DNA from: Cyclobacteriaceae bacterium
GTDB taxonomy: Bacteria > Bacteroidota > Bacteroidia > Cytophagales > Cyclobacteriaceae
Direction: 5' to 3'
DNA length: 5,125 nt
Assembly: GCA_025455225.1 (NCBI GenBank)
Contig: JALOMY010000229.1
Coordinates: forward strand, 1-5,125
The position numbers and the translations under genes are program-made. Below are positions 1 through 5,125 of the stretch, one piece after another. The notes below the pieces were generated by a model. It was not told where the DNA came from and did no database searches. It saw only the letters and a list, made by a program, of their open reading frames with translations. Every line of letters begins with the position of its first letter. The stretch's first letter is position 1.

Positions 1-534
1 AATGACCACAGGTCCGGGTCTCCCGCTTCGTGCGATATAAAATGCTTTGGCTACCTGAGAAGGAATATCGGCAGCTTTGCTGATCTGGACATTCCATTTC
101 GTTACCGGGAGAGTGGTGTTGATAACATCCATTTCCTGAAAAGCGTCTGTACCTAAAAGGTGTTCGGCCACCTGCCCGGTAATACAAACTACAGGTGTAG
201 AGTCAATCAATGCATCGGCCAGGCCGGTGATTAAGTTGGCCGCACCAGGGCCTGATGTAGCCATGGCAACGCCTGTTTTTCCGGATACCCGTGCATAACC
301 TTGTGCAGCATGAATAGCCCCTTGCTCATGACGCACCAGAATGTGCTTCAACTGATTGCTGTAGGAATACAAAGCATCGTATACAGGCATGATGGCACCG
401 CCCGGGTACCCGAACATTGTATCAACGCCTTCTTCAACGAGGCAACGCAGCAACGCTTCTGATCCGGAGATCTGTTTCTGTTGTTTTTTCCCGGCTATAA
501 CCGATTCTTTATTCTTCGTCAGTAACGCATCCAT
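1..534 (-). CDS. ilvB: Acetolactate (acetohydroxyacid) synthase large subunit, N-terminal part, truncated by window edge
   Basis: Only the first 178 codons are present; the frame is open to base 1. The enzyme is a cytosolic, ThDP-, Mg- and FAD-dependent carboligase that makes 2-acetolactate from two pyruvates, or 2-aceto-2-hydroxybutyrate from pyruvate plus 2-oxobutyrate: the first common step of Val/Leu/Ile synthesis. Seen here is the N-terminal ThDP-binding (PYR) domain: FGYPGGAI at residues 41-48, RHEQGA at 68-73 with the catalytic glutamate E70 that activates ThDP, SGPGAAN at 94-100, and GTDAFQE at 128-134. The start is well fixed: an in-frame TAA lies 13 bases upstream (547-549) and the next in-frame ATG is codon 40, inside the conserved domain. 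No Shine-Dalgarno is seen. The start lies inside ilvD (26-base overlap, different frame), suggesting translational coupling. The first 20 or so residues are lysine-rich and poorly conserved. A regulatory small subunit would be expected beyond the window. Identity is very secure from the motifs. Confidence 0.96.
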   Translation of the reverse strand, partial: MDALLTKNKESVIAGKKQQKQISGSEALLRCLVEEGVDTMFGYPGGAIMPVYDALYSYSNQLKHILVRHEQGAIHAAQGYARVSGKTGVAMATSGPGAANLITGLADALIDSTPVVCITGQVAEHLLGTDAFQEMDVINTTLPVTKWNVQISKAADIPSQVAKAFYIARSGRPGPVVI

Positions 535-2188
535 CTGCAGCTGTCTTTACATGTTTAGCATACTTAAACAATACCCCGCTGGTAGCGCGTAATGGAGGTT
601 GTTTCCAATTACGTTTTCGGTTAGCCAGCGTAGGTTCATCCACCAGCAAACTGATCCGGTGATTCTTTGCGTCAATTTCAATCCAGTCGTCATTTTCTAT
701 CAGAGCAATTGCTCCGCCATCAAAAGCTTCGGGTGTGATGTGCCCGACAACGAAACCATGCGTTCCTCCTGAAAACCGGCCATCCGTAATTAGCGCAACG
801 CTCTTTCCGAGACCGGCCCCAATAATTGCCGAAGTTGGCTTCAGCATTTCAGGCATGCCGGGGGCGCCTTTCGGTCCGACATACCGGATAACCACTACAT
901 CTCCTGCTTTAACTTTTCCATCGCGAATGCCATCGATCAATTCAAATTCACCATTGAACACCCGTGCTCTTCCTTTGAATGCATCGCCTTCCTTTCCGCT
1001 GATTTTGGCTACTGATCCTTTTTCGGCCAGGTTGCCGTATAAAATCTGGATGTGACCGGTTGATTTGATGGGATTTTCAACCGGTACAATAACATCCTGT
1101 TCTTTAAAGTTGAGAGTTAAGGCACCGGCTATATTTTCCTTCAGTGTTTTACCGGTTACCGTGATGCAATCGCCATGAAGAAATCCTTTGCTGAGTAAAT
1201 ATTTCATAACTGCTGGTACGCCACCAATCCGGTGTACATCGCCCATTAAATATTTACCACTGGGTTTCAGATCGCCCAATACAGGTGTTTTATCCGAGAT
1301 GCGTTGAAAATCTTCCTGCGTGATTTTCACTCCCACTGTTTTGGCCATCGCGATGAGGTGTAAAACCGCATTGGTGCTTCCACCCAAAGCCATTATTACT
1401 GTAAGAGCATTTTCAAAAGCCTCACGCGTCATGATATCGCGTGGTTTTAAATCAAGCTTTAACAGGTTAAGTATGGCTTTACCGGCCTGTGCACACTCCA
1501 TTGATTTTTCTTTGCTCAAGGCAGGGTTGGAAGAAGAGTAGGGCAAGGCCATACCCAGGGCTTCAATGGCAGAGGCCATGGTGTTGGCGGTGTACATTCC
1601 ACCACAGGCACCGGCTCCCGGGCAAGCATGTTGAATAATTCCTTTGTAATCTTCGTCTGAGATTTTATTGGCCAGTTTTTCACCGAGAGCTTCGAATGCA
1701 GAAACGATATTCAGTTCCTGGCCTTTCCAATGTCCACCGGCAATCGTGCCGCCATATACCATAATGGAGGGACGATTCAAACGCCCCATGGCAATGAGGG
1801 AACCCGGCATATTTTTATCGCAACCAACAACGGCAATAAGTGCATCGTAATGTTGGGCACCACAGACTGTTTCAATTGAATCGGCAATGACTTCGCGGCT
1901 TACCAGGGAATAGCGCATGCCCTCTGTTCCGTTGGCAATACCATCGCTTACTCCGATGGTATGAAAGATCAATCCAACCAAGTCATTATCCCAAACGGAA
2001 GTCTTTACTTCTTCTGCTAATTTATTCAGGTGCATGTTGCAGGTGTTGCCATCAAAACCTGTACTGACAATACCAACCTGGGCCTTCTTTAAATCTTGTT
2101 CAGTCAGTCCGATACCATACAACATAGCCTGTGACGCAGGTAAGGTAGGGTCTTGTGTTATGGTTCGGCTGTACCGGTTAAGTGACAT
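509..2188 (-). CDS. ilvD: Dihydroxy-acid dehydratase
   Basis: Cytosolic iron-sulfur dehydratase (IlvD/Edd family) that converts 2,3-dihydroxy-isovalerate and 2,3-dihydroxy-3-methylvalerate to the 2-oxo acids that IlvE transaminates. The protein is 559 residues, a normal full length. Three cysteines sit where the [2Fe-2S] ligands of this family lie: C50 in GNTCN, C123 in GCDKNMPG and C195 in GACGGMYTANTM. Likely Mg ligands are D82 (SDGI), D124 and E447 (PGMPEM); K125 is the conserved lysine next to D124. The catalytic serine is expected at S473 in DGRFSGGTHG (469-477). The frame is open upstream to a TTG at 2293, but I chose the ATG at 2188 because the family N-terminus begins with a sequence like MSLNRYSRTITQDPT, and the extra 35 codons run through an inverted-repeat region and show no family resemblance. 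The C-terminus GCVTDE is typical, so the overlap with ilvB is not a frameshift. It follows ilvE by 122 bases, in the same operon direction. Confidence 0.97.
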   Translation of the reverse strand: MSLNRYSRTITQDPTLPASQAMLYGIGLTEQDLKKAQVGIVSTGFDGNTCNMHLNKLAEEVKTSVWDNDLVGLIFHTIGVSDGIANGTEGMRYSLVSREVIADSIETVCGAQHYDALIAVVGCDKNMPGSLIAMGRLNRPSIMVYGGTIAGGHWKGQELNIVSAFEALGEKLANKISDEDYKGIIQHACPGAGACGGMYTANTMASAIEALGMALPYSSSNPALSKEKSMECAQAGKAILNLLKLDLKPRDIMTREAFENALTVIMALGGSTNAVLHLIAMAKTVGVKITQEDFQRISDKTPVLGDLKPSGKYLMGDVHRIGGVPAVMKYLLSKGFLHGDCITVTGKTLKENIAGALTLNFKEQDVIVPVENPIKSTGHIQILYGNLAEKGSVAKISGKEGDAFKGRARVFNGEFELIDGIRDGKVKAGDVVVIRYVGPKGAPGMPEMLKPTSAIIGAGLGKSVALITDGRFSGGTHGFVVGHITPEAFDGGAIALIENDDWIEIDAKNHRISLLVDEPTLANRKRNWKQPPLRATSGVLFKYAKHVKTAADGCVTDEE

Positions 2189-2239
2189 TACTAGTGAATC
2201 GTTATTGTTTTGAATTATTGGTTGTGCAGTGCTGTAATA

Positions 2240-2300
2240 AATCCAGATACTGGATTCTGGATGATGGTCAAAGTACAAACCCCTCCTGACCAAAATCCAG
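2240..2300 (-). promoter_or_regulatory. Nested inverted repeats in the ilvE-ilvD gap (possible RNA structure or operator)
   Basis: The 122-base gap between ilvE and ilvD holds two adjacent inverted repeats. The first pairs CTGGAT (2295-2300) and TGGTCA (2287-2292), read on the minus strand, with TGACCA (2265-2270) and ATCCAG (2257-2262). This makes two 6-bp stems separated by a 2x2 mismatch, around a 16-base loop. Directly after it, AATCCAG (2250-2256) pairs with CTGGATT (2240-2246) across a 3-base loop. The outer half-sites are shared, so the first CTGGATT could also pair with AATCCAG at 2250-2256, giving alternative folds. No U-tract follows, so it is not a classical terminator. The loop carries GGAGGGG but no suitably spaced start codon. 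It could be an operator, a processing or stability element for the polycistronic mRNA, or an internal control point. The repeats are certain; the role is unknown. Confidence 0.5.
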
Positions 2301-2310
2301 TAATCCGTAT

Positions 2311-3198
2311 TTAGATAATGACATTACTGAATGTTTTGTCCAATACCTGAGCTTTATAAGCTTCCTGTATGATTATACCGAGACTGTCTTTCCATTCTTT
2401 GGCAAAAGGTTTTGCATCGACCGATTCTATGCCAATTACTTCTGCAGCAGTGCCGCACAGAAAGGCACTGTCGGCTTCCTGTAATTCTTCCGGTTTGATG
2501 TTGCGTTCCTGAACCGGAATATCCAGTTCGCGGCAAATGTTAATAACGGTTTGTCTTGTAATACCCGGAAGAATATGCCCCAGTACCGGTGTGTGAAGAA
2601 CACCATTCTTTTCAAGGAAAAAATTGGCGCCAGGAGCTTCTGCGATGTGGCCATTCATATCCAGCATAAGCGCTTCATCATAGCCACGCACCTTGGCTTC
2701 GCTGGTGGCCAGAATGGAATTAACATAATGCCCGGTAATTTTGGCGTCCACTTTAACCGAATTTGGATTCGGCCGTTGGTAGGAGGAGAGGCACAGTTTC
2801 AGCAGACTATCGCCCAGGTATTTACCCCATTCCCAAACGGCAATCATAATGAACACTTCTTTTGGTGCAGTAAGTGACATATTCGGACTGCAATACACCA
2901 GGGGGCGGATGTAGGCATCTTTCAATTTATTCTTATCCAACAGTTGATAAGTAACCTGGATGAGTTCTTCCGTATCGTAATCGAATGGTATACCCACGGA
3001 GACACAACTGTGTCTTAGCCTTTCATAATGCTCGTAGGCTTTGAAGATTTTAGTACCGTGCGTTGTGTTGTAGGCGCGGATTCCTTCAAACGCACCATAA
3101 CCATAATGAAGCGTTTGGCTGTATAAGTCGGTATTGGCATCTACAGCTTTGATGAATTTTCCATTGAGGTAGAGAACGGTGTTTTTGGTGTAGTACAT
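2311..3198 (-). CDS. ilvE: Branched-chain amino acid aminotransferase
   Basis: PLP-dependent fold-type IV aminotransferase, 295 residues, cytosolic. It transfers the amino group between glutamate and the 2-oxo acids of valine, leucine and isoleucine: the last biosynthetic step and the first degradative one. Motifs in order: HYGYGAFEGIRAY (31-43), AYIRPL (95-100), the probable Schiff-base lysine K153 in DAKITGHYVNS (aligned with the lysine in the E. coli IlvE AKAGGNYLSS segment), E187 in AEAPGANFF, which should contact the PLP ring nitrogen, LPGITR (210-215), and CGTAAEV (248-254), a phosphate-binding loop. A D-amino acid aminotransferase or aminodeoxychorismate lyase is less likely given the EGIR, CGTAAE and GITR set and the ilv neighbours. 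I chose the ATG at 3198; an in-frame TTG four codons upstream (3210) is possible but unneeded. No Shine-Dalgarno is seen. The gene starts 42 bases after an intrinsic terminator and is the first structural gene under the leader-peptide attenuator. Confidence 0.95.
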   Translation of the reverse strand: MYYTKNTVLYLNGKFIKAVDANTDLYSQTLHYGYGAFEGIRAYNTTHGTKIFKAYEHYERLRHSCVSVGIPFDYDTEELIQVTYQLLDKNKLKDAYIRPLVYCSPNMSLTAPKEVFIMIAVWEWGKYLGDSLLKLCLSSYQRPNPNSVKVDAKITGHYVNSILATSEAKVRGYDEALMLDMNGHIAEAPGANFFLEKNGVLHTPVLGHILPGITRQTVINICRELDIPVQERNIKPEELQEADSAFLCGTAAEVIGIESVDAKPFAKEWKDSLGIIIQEAYKAQVLDKTFSNVII

Positions 3199-3240
3199 AG
3201 GTTTAAACAACTGTTAGTTTGTATCGGATTATCTAAAACA

Positions 3241-3270
3241 AAACCGCCCCGATGTTGATCGGGGCGGTTT
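3241..3270 (-). terminator. Intrinsic terminator acting as ilv operon attenuator
   Basis: A perfect 13-bp inverted repeat, AAACCGCCCCGAT / ATCGGGGCGGTTT, encloses a 4-base loop. On the minus strand it is followed by a U-rich tail (TTTTGTTTTAG, taking in the last bases of the stem). This is a textbook Rho-independent terminator. It lies 42 bases upstream of the ilvE start and about 340 bases after the upstream lyase gene, with the leader peptide frame in between. Its position just before the first structural gene argues for an attenuator rather than an end-of-gene terminator. On the plus strand the tail is also T-rich (GTGTTTGTTTCTT), so it could terminate in both directions, but no plus-strand gene points to it. 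Confidence 0.93.
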
Positions 3271-3311
3271 GTGTTTGTTTCTTATATAAAGTCAAATCAC
3301 CATTGCCCCGA
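3258..3311 (-). promoter_or_regulatory. Predicted antiterminator pairing of the ilv attenuator
   Basis: On the minus strand, TCGGGGC at 3305-3311, within leader codons 34-36, repeats the core of the terminator 3' arm. It can therefore pair with GCCCCGA in the terminator 5' arm (3259-3265), extended by one G-U pair (3312 with 3258) to 8 bp. That pairing excludes the terminator hairpin. A ribosome that reaches the leader stop codon (3297-3299) would cover 3305-3311 and let the terminator form. One stalled early in the Leu/Val/Ile run (3321-3347) would leave it free. A weak upstream hairpin, ACATT (3346-3350) with AATGT (3311-3315), could act as the pause or competing structure. The complementarity is seen directly; the mechanism is inferred from classical ribosome-mediated attenuation. 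Confidence 0.75.
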
Positions 3312-3410
3312 CATTCGGTTAATTAGGACAATAATGACGAGCACCAATGTATTCAGCGACAACCGCAGCAGGTTGTTGGATGAATTCAAAGTGTGCGTAT
3401 TACAATTCAT
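3297..3410 (-). CDS. ilvL: ilv operon leader peptide, 37 aa, Leu/Val/Ile-rich
   Basis: A short frame with ATG at 3408-3410 and TGA at 3297-3299. Fourteen of 37 residues are branched-chain: eight Leu, three Val and three Ile. The core LVLVIIVLI (residues 22-30, bases 3321-3347) is nine consecutive Leu/Val/Ile codons; before it come L14, L15, L17 and L19. The N-terminal third is polar (Asn, Ser, Thr) and the C-terminus is RMSGQW. The start is preceded by an A-rich stretch (AAAAGAAA), a common initiation context in Bacteroidota. The product probably has no function of its own; its translation is expected to sense charged Leu/Val/Ile tRNA and control the terminator 26 bases after its stop. A small membrane peptide is the alternative, because the nine-residue run is hydrophobic, but that is short for a transmembrane helix. 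The terminator and antiterminator favour the leader interpretation. The symbol is given by function, by analogy with enterobacterial ilv leaders. Confidence 0.88.
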   Translation of the reverse strand: MNCNTHTLNSSNNLLRLSLNTLVLVIIVLINRMSGQW

Positions 3411-3610
3411 TTTCTTTTGACTTAATACAATAGTCTGCAATAATATTTTAGGATTCAACACTAACCCGATAAAAAATTTTTAGAAAACGAATGTTAGGTA
3501 GTGATTTAATTGATGAATCATAACGTGATATGCCTTTGAAATTTATTCAATCAAAACACAATCTTTATTCATGATTAGCTTTTACACGGTAATCAAACGA
3601 TTGCGTTAAA
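3411..3610 (-). other. Intergenic region between lyase gene and ilv leader; presumed ilv promoter
   Basis: Two hundred AT-rich bases separate the lyase stop codon from the leader ATG. The ilv promoter should lie here, but I find no convincing Bacteroidota promoter pair (a TAnnTTTG-type -7 with a TTG-type -33). The nearest match is TATTATTG about 30 bases upstream of the leader start, without a well-placed -33 element. There is an A6T5 tract at 3471-3481 and a 6-bp inverted repeat TGATTA/TAATCA at 3572-3577 and 3590-3595 with a 12-base spacer. The latter is just after the lyase gene but has no U-tract. No coding sequence is seen. Confidence 0.4.
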
Positions 3611-4993
3611 TCACTTCAGCGGTGCAAAGCGTGCCTGGAAGAATCGAAGATACCGGGGTTCATAAATCATTCTAAGTCCCTTAATCTTCTTGCGATTTTC
3701 AAATACTTCGATTACCGATTCGGCTACAACATCCATATGCGCCTGGGTATACACACGCCTCGGAATGGTTAAGCGTACTAACTCGAGTTTCGGATAGTAG
3801 TTTTTTCCGGTTTTAGGGTTTCGTCCGGCCGATACAATGCCGCGTTCCATACTGCGTACTCCGGAATTAATATAGAGTTCAGCGGCCAGGGTCTGAGCAG
3901 GATAATTATCCTGCGGAATGTGATCAAGAATAGTACGGGCATCCAGGAATACACCATGCGAGCCGATGGGGTGAACAACCGGAACACCGGCTTCCACCAA
4001 CTTATCACCCAGGTACAGCACCTGCCCGATACGGGCATGCATGTGATCGTAATCCACCGACTCACGGATTCCAATTGACATGGCCTCCATATCACGACCT
4101 GCCAGACCACCATACGTATGAAGGCCTTCATAAATCACCACCATGTTACGGGCCTCCTCAAATGTATTCCAATCATTAAGCGCCAGGAATCCGCCAATGT
4201 TAACCAATGCATCTTTCTTGGCGCTCATAGTTGCTCCATCGGTGTACGAACATATTTCCTTGACCAGGGATGCAATGCTTCGGTTTCTATACCCTTTTTC
4301 ACGCTCCTTAATAAAGTAAGCGTTCTCTGCCACGCGCGTCATATCGTGTATGATTCTGATGTTATGCTTTTGCGTAAGCTGGCGAACTGTCTTCAGGTTT
4401 TCCATGGAGATGGGCTGACCGCCTGCCATGTTCACTGTAGTGGCCATGCTTACATAGGGTATCCGTTTCGGTCCGTATTTCTTGATGACGTCCTCAAGTT
4501 TCTGCAGGTCAATATTTCCTTTAAATGGAAAATCACTTTGCGGATCATGTGCCTCATCGACTATTACATCCACGAAAGTGCCTCCGGCCAGTTCCTGGTG
4601 AAGGCGTGTGGTGGTGAAGTACATATTGCCGGGAATAACATCTCCTTTTTTAATCAGTACTTTTGAAATGATGTGCTCTGCACCACGCCCCTGGTGTGTG
4701 GGTACCAGGTATTTGTAACCGTATGTTTCCTGCACAGCTTTTTCCAGATGATAAAAATTGCGGCTGCCCGCATAGGCTTCATCACCCAGCATCATACCGG
4801 CCCACTGCTGGTCGCTCATCGCAGATGTACCCGAGTCGGTCAACAGATCAATGTAAACATCTTCCGATTTTAACAGGAATGTGTTATAGCCGGCTTCACG
4901 AATGGCTTTTAGCCGTTGTTTAGGTGTTGTCATTTTAATGAGTTCCACCATTTTAATTTTAAAGGGCTCTGCCCATGACTTGCGGGTTTTCAT
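3611..4993 (-). CDS. tpl: Tyrosine phenol-lyase-type beta-eliminating lyase (tryptophanase family)
   Basis: Complete 460-residue PLP enzyme of fold type I that cleaves an aromatic L-amino acid to pyruvate, ammonia and the free aromatic ring. It aligns throughout with Citrobacter tyrosine phenol-lyase (456 aa) at a constant +3 offset and lacks the longer tryptophanase segment after the PLP-loop region. Seen: LLTDSGT (50-56), GDEAYAGS with Y74, THQGRGAE (99-106), N188 in TVNMAGGQP, D217 and R220 in HDMTR (PLP contacts), the Schiff-base lysine K260 in SAKKD, and GLAGRDMEA (296-304). Substrate-selecting positions match tyrosine phenol-lyase: T127 (T124 there), R384 in MERG (R381, phenol binding) and F451 (F448). 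Tryptophanase has Asp, a hydrophobic residue and His at these places. The ATG start gives the family N-terminus (AEPFKIK). Many relatives may be labelled tryptophanase (tnaA), so exact substrate is less certain than family. It probably has a catabolic role and its own promoter; it runs in the same direction as the ilv operon. Confidence 0.85.
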   Translation of the reverse strand: MKTRKSWAEPFKIKMVELIKMTTPKQRLKAIREAGYNTFLLKSEDVYIDLLTDSGTSAMSDQQWAGMMLGDEAYAGSRNFYHLEKAVQETYGYKYLVPTHQGRGAEHIISKVLIKKGDVIPGNMYFTTTRLHQELAGGTFVDVIVDEAHDPQSDFPFKGNIDLQKLEDVIKKYGPKRIPYVSMATTVNMAGGQPISMENLKTVRQLTQKHNIRIIHDMTRVAENAYFIKEREKGYRNRSIASLVKEICSYTDGATMSAKKDALVNIGGFLALNDWNTFEEARNMVVIYEGLHTYGGLAGRDMEAMSIGIRESVDYDHMHARIGQVLYLGDKLVEAGVPVVHPIGSHGVFLDARTILDHIPQDNYPAQTLAAELYINSGVRSMERGIVSAGRNPKTGKNYYPKLELVRLTIPRRVYTQAHMDVVAESVIEVFENRKKIKGLRMIYEPRYLRFFQARFAPLK

Positions 4994-5002
4994 ATTCCGG
5001 AT

Positions 5003-5017
5003 TTTAACCGGGTTAAA
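5003..5017. promoter_or_regulatory. Perfect 15-base palindrome upstream of the lyase gene
   Basis: TTTAACC G GGTTAAA is a perfect 7-bp inverted repeat around one central base, ending 9 bases before the lyase start codon. It sits where a repressor operator or a small 5'-UTR hairpin could affect expression. No regulator gene or second copy is in the window, so the role is unknown and chance is possible. Confidence 0.35.
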
Positions 5018-5125
5018 TTAAACGCAACGGAATTTGAAAGGACTGATATTGGTCATAGTTTGTCCGGTACTTCGTCAGTTACTTGGTTACTTATAACAAT
5101 AATCTATAAGAATGTTTCCTGCATC
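5018..5125. other. Non-coding upstream region of the lyase gene with short direct repeats
   Basis: No gene is seen up to the window edge. GGTACTT (5066-5072), AGTTACTT (5077-5084) and GGTTACTT (5085-5092) form a loose set of direct repeats, two of them adjacent. They could be half-sites for an activator or repressor, or chance in AT-rich DNA. No confident Bacteroidota-type promoter was found, although the lyase promoter is expected here. Confidence 0.25.

Noticed and set aside
160..168. Alanine (A123) in GQVA of IlvB, at the position where plant enzymes have the herbicide-relevant proline
   Set aside because: Bacterial enzymes such as E. coli IlvI and IlvB naturally have Ala or Ser here, so it is not a sign of resistance selection.
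2189..2293. Extension of ilvD to a TTG start at 2293
   Set aside because: The 35 extra residues do not resemble the family N-terminus and are encoded by the inverted-repeat region; the ATG at 2188 gives the normal length.
2268..2294. GGAGGGG followed by TACTTTG as a ribosome site or Bacteroidota promoter for ilvD
   Set aside because: No start codon is suitably spaced from GGAGGGG. TACTTTG is one base short of TAnnTTTG, and the upstream TTTG is only 15 bases away.
389..2877. Plus-strand open frames opposite ilvB, ilvD and ilvE
   Set aside because: They lie antisense to strongly conserved genes, have no recognisable domains and no initiation context; they are shadows of the minus-strand codons.
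3572..3595. Inverted repeat TGATTA/TAATCA as terminator of the lyase gene
   Set aside because: Short AT-rich stem with a 12-base spacer and no U-tract on either strand.
4118..4923. Plus-strand open frames opposite the lyase gene
   Set aside because: The opposite strand encodes a full, motif-rich enzyme; these frames show low-complexity or Cys/His-rich shadow composition and no family resemblance.
1..5125. Insertion sequences, CRISPR arrays, tRNA or rRNA genes
   Set aside because: No repeat-spacer pattern, transposase motifs or structural RNA signatures were seen on either strand.

Overview
The window comes from a member of the Bacteroidota, probably a Cytophagales-like lineage. The branched-chain amino acid proteins read as the Bacteroidota type, start codons lack Shine-Dalgarno sequences (short A-rich stretches instead), base composition is moderate, and ilvE, ilvD and ilvB lie in tandem. 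This placement is an inference from sequence style; no marker gene is present.

All genes are on the minus strand, so transcription runs from high to low coordinates. From the right end: (i) 4994-5125, a short non-coding upstream region with a perfect 15-base palindrome near the start codon; (ii) 3611-4993, a complete beta-eliminating lyase of the tyrosine phenol-lyase/tryptophanase family, with tyrosine phenol-lyase signature residues; (iii) 3199-3610, a 412-base gap with no large gene but a compact control region; (iv) 2311-3198, ilvE, branched-chain aminotransferase; (v) 2189-2310, a gap with nested inverted repeats; (vi) 509-2188, ilvD, dihydroxy-acid dehydratase; (vii) 1-534, the first 178 codons of ilvB, acetolactate synthase large subunit, overlapping the end of ilvD by 26 bases and running off the window.

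The most interesting element is in the 3199-3610 gap. A 37-codon open reading frame (3297-3410) encodes a peptide with nine consecutive Leu/Val/Ile residues. Its stop codon is followed 26 bases later by a strong intrinsic terminator (3241-3270), 42 bases before the ilvE start. The last codons of the small frame contain TCGGGGC, which can pair with the 5' arm of the terminator and so form an antiterminator. This is the architecture of a ribosome-mediated attenuator of an ilv operon: abundant charged Leu/Val/Ile tRNA would favour termination, and stalling on the Leu/Val/Ile run would favour read-through into ilvE-ilvD-ilvB.

Together, IlvB makes acetohydroxy acids from pyruvate and 2-oxobutyrate, IlvD dehydrates the dihydroxy acids to 2-oxo acids, and IlvE transaminates these to Val, Ile and Leu. 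The reductoisomerase and the small regulatory subunit are presumably beyond position 1. The lyase gene upstream appears to be a separate transcription unit, though I see no convincing terminator between it and the leader.
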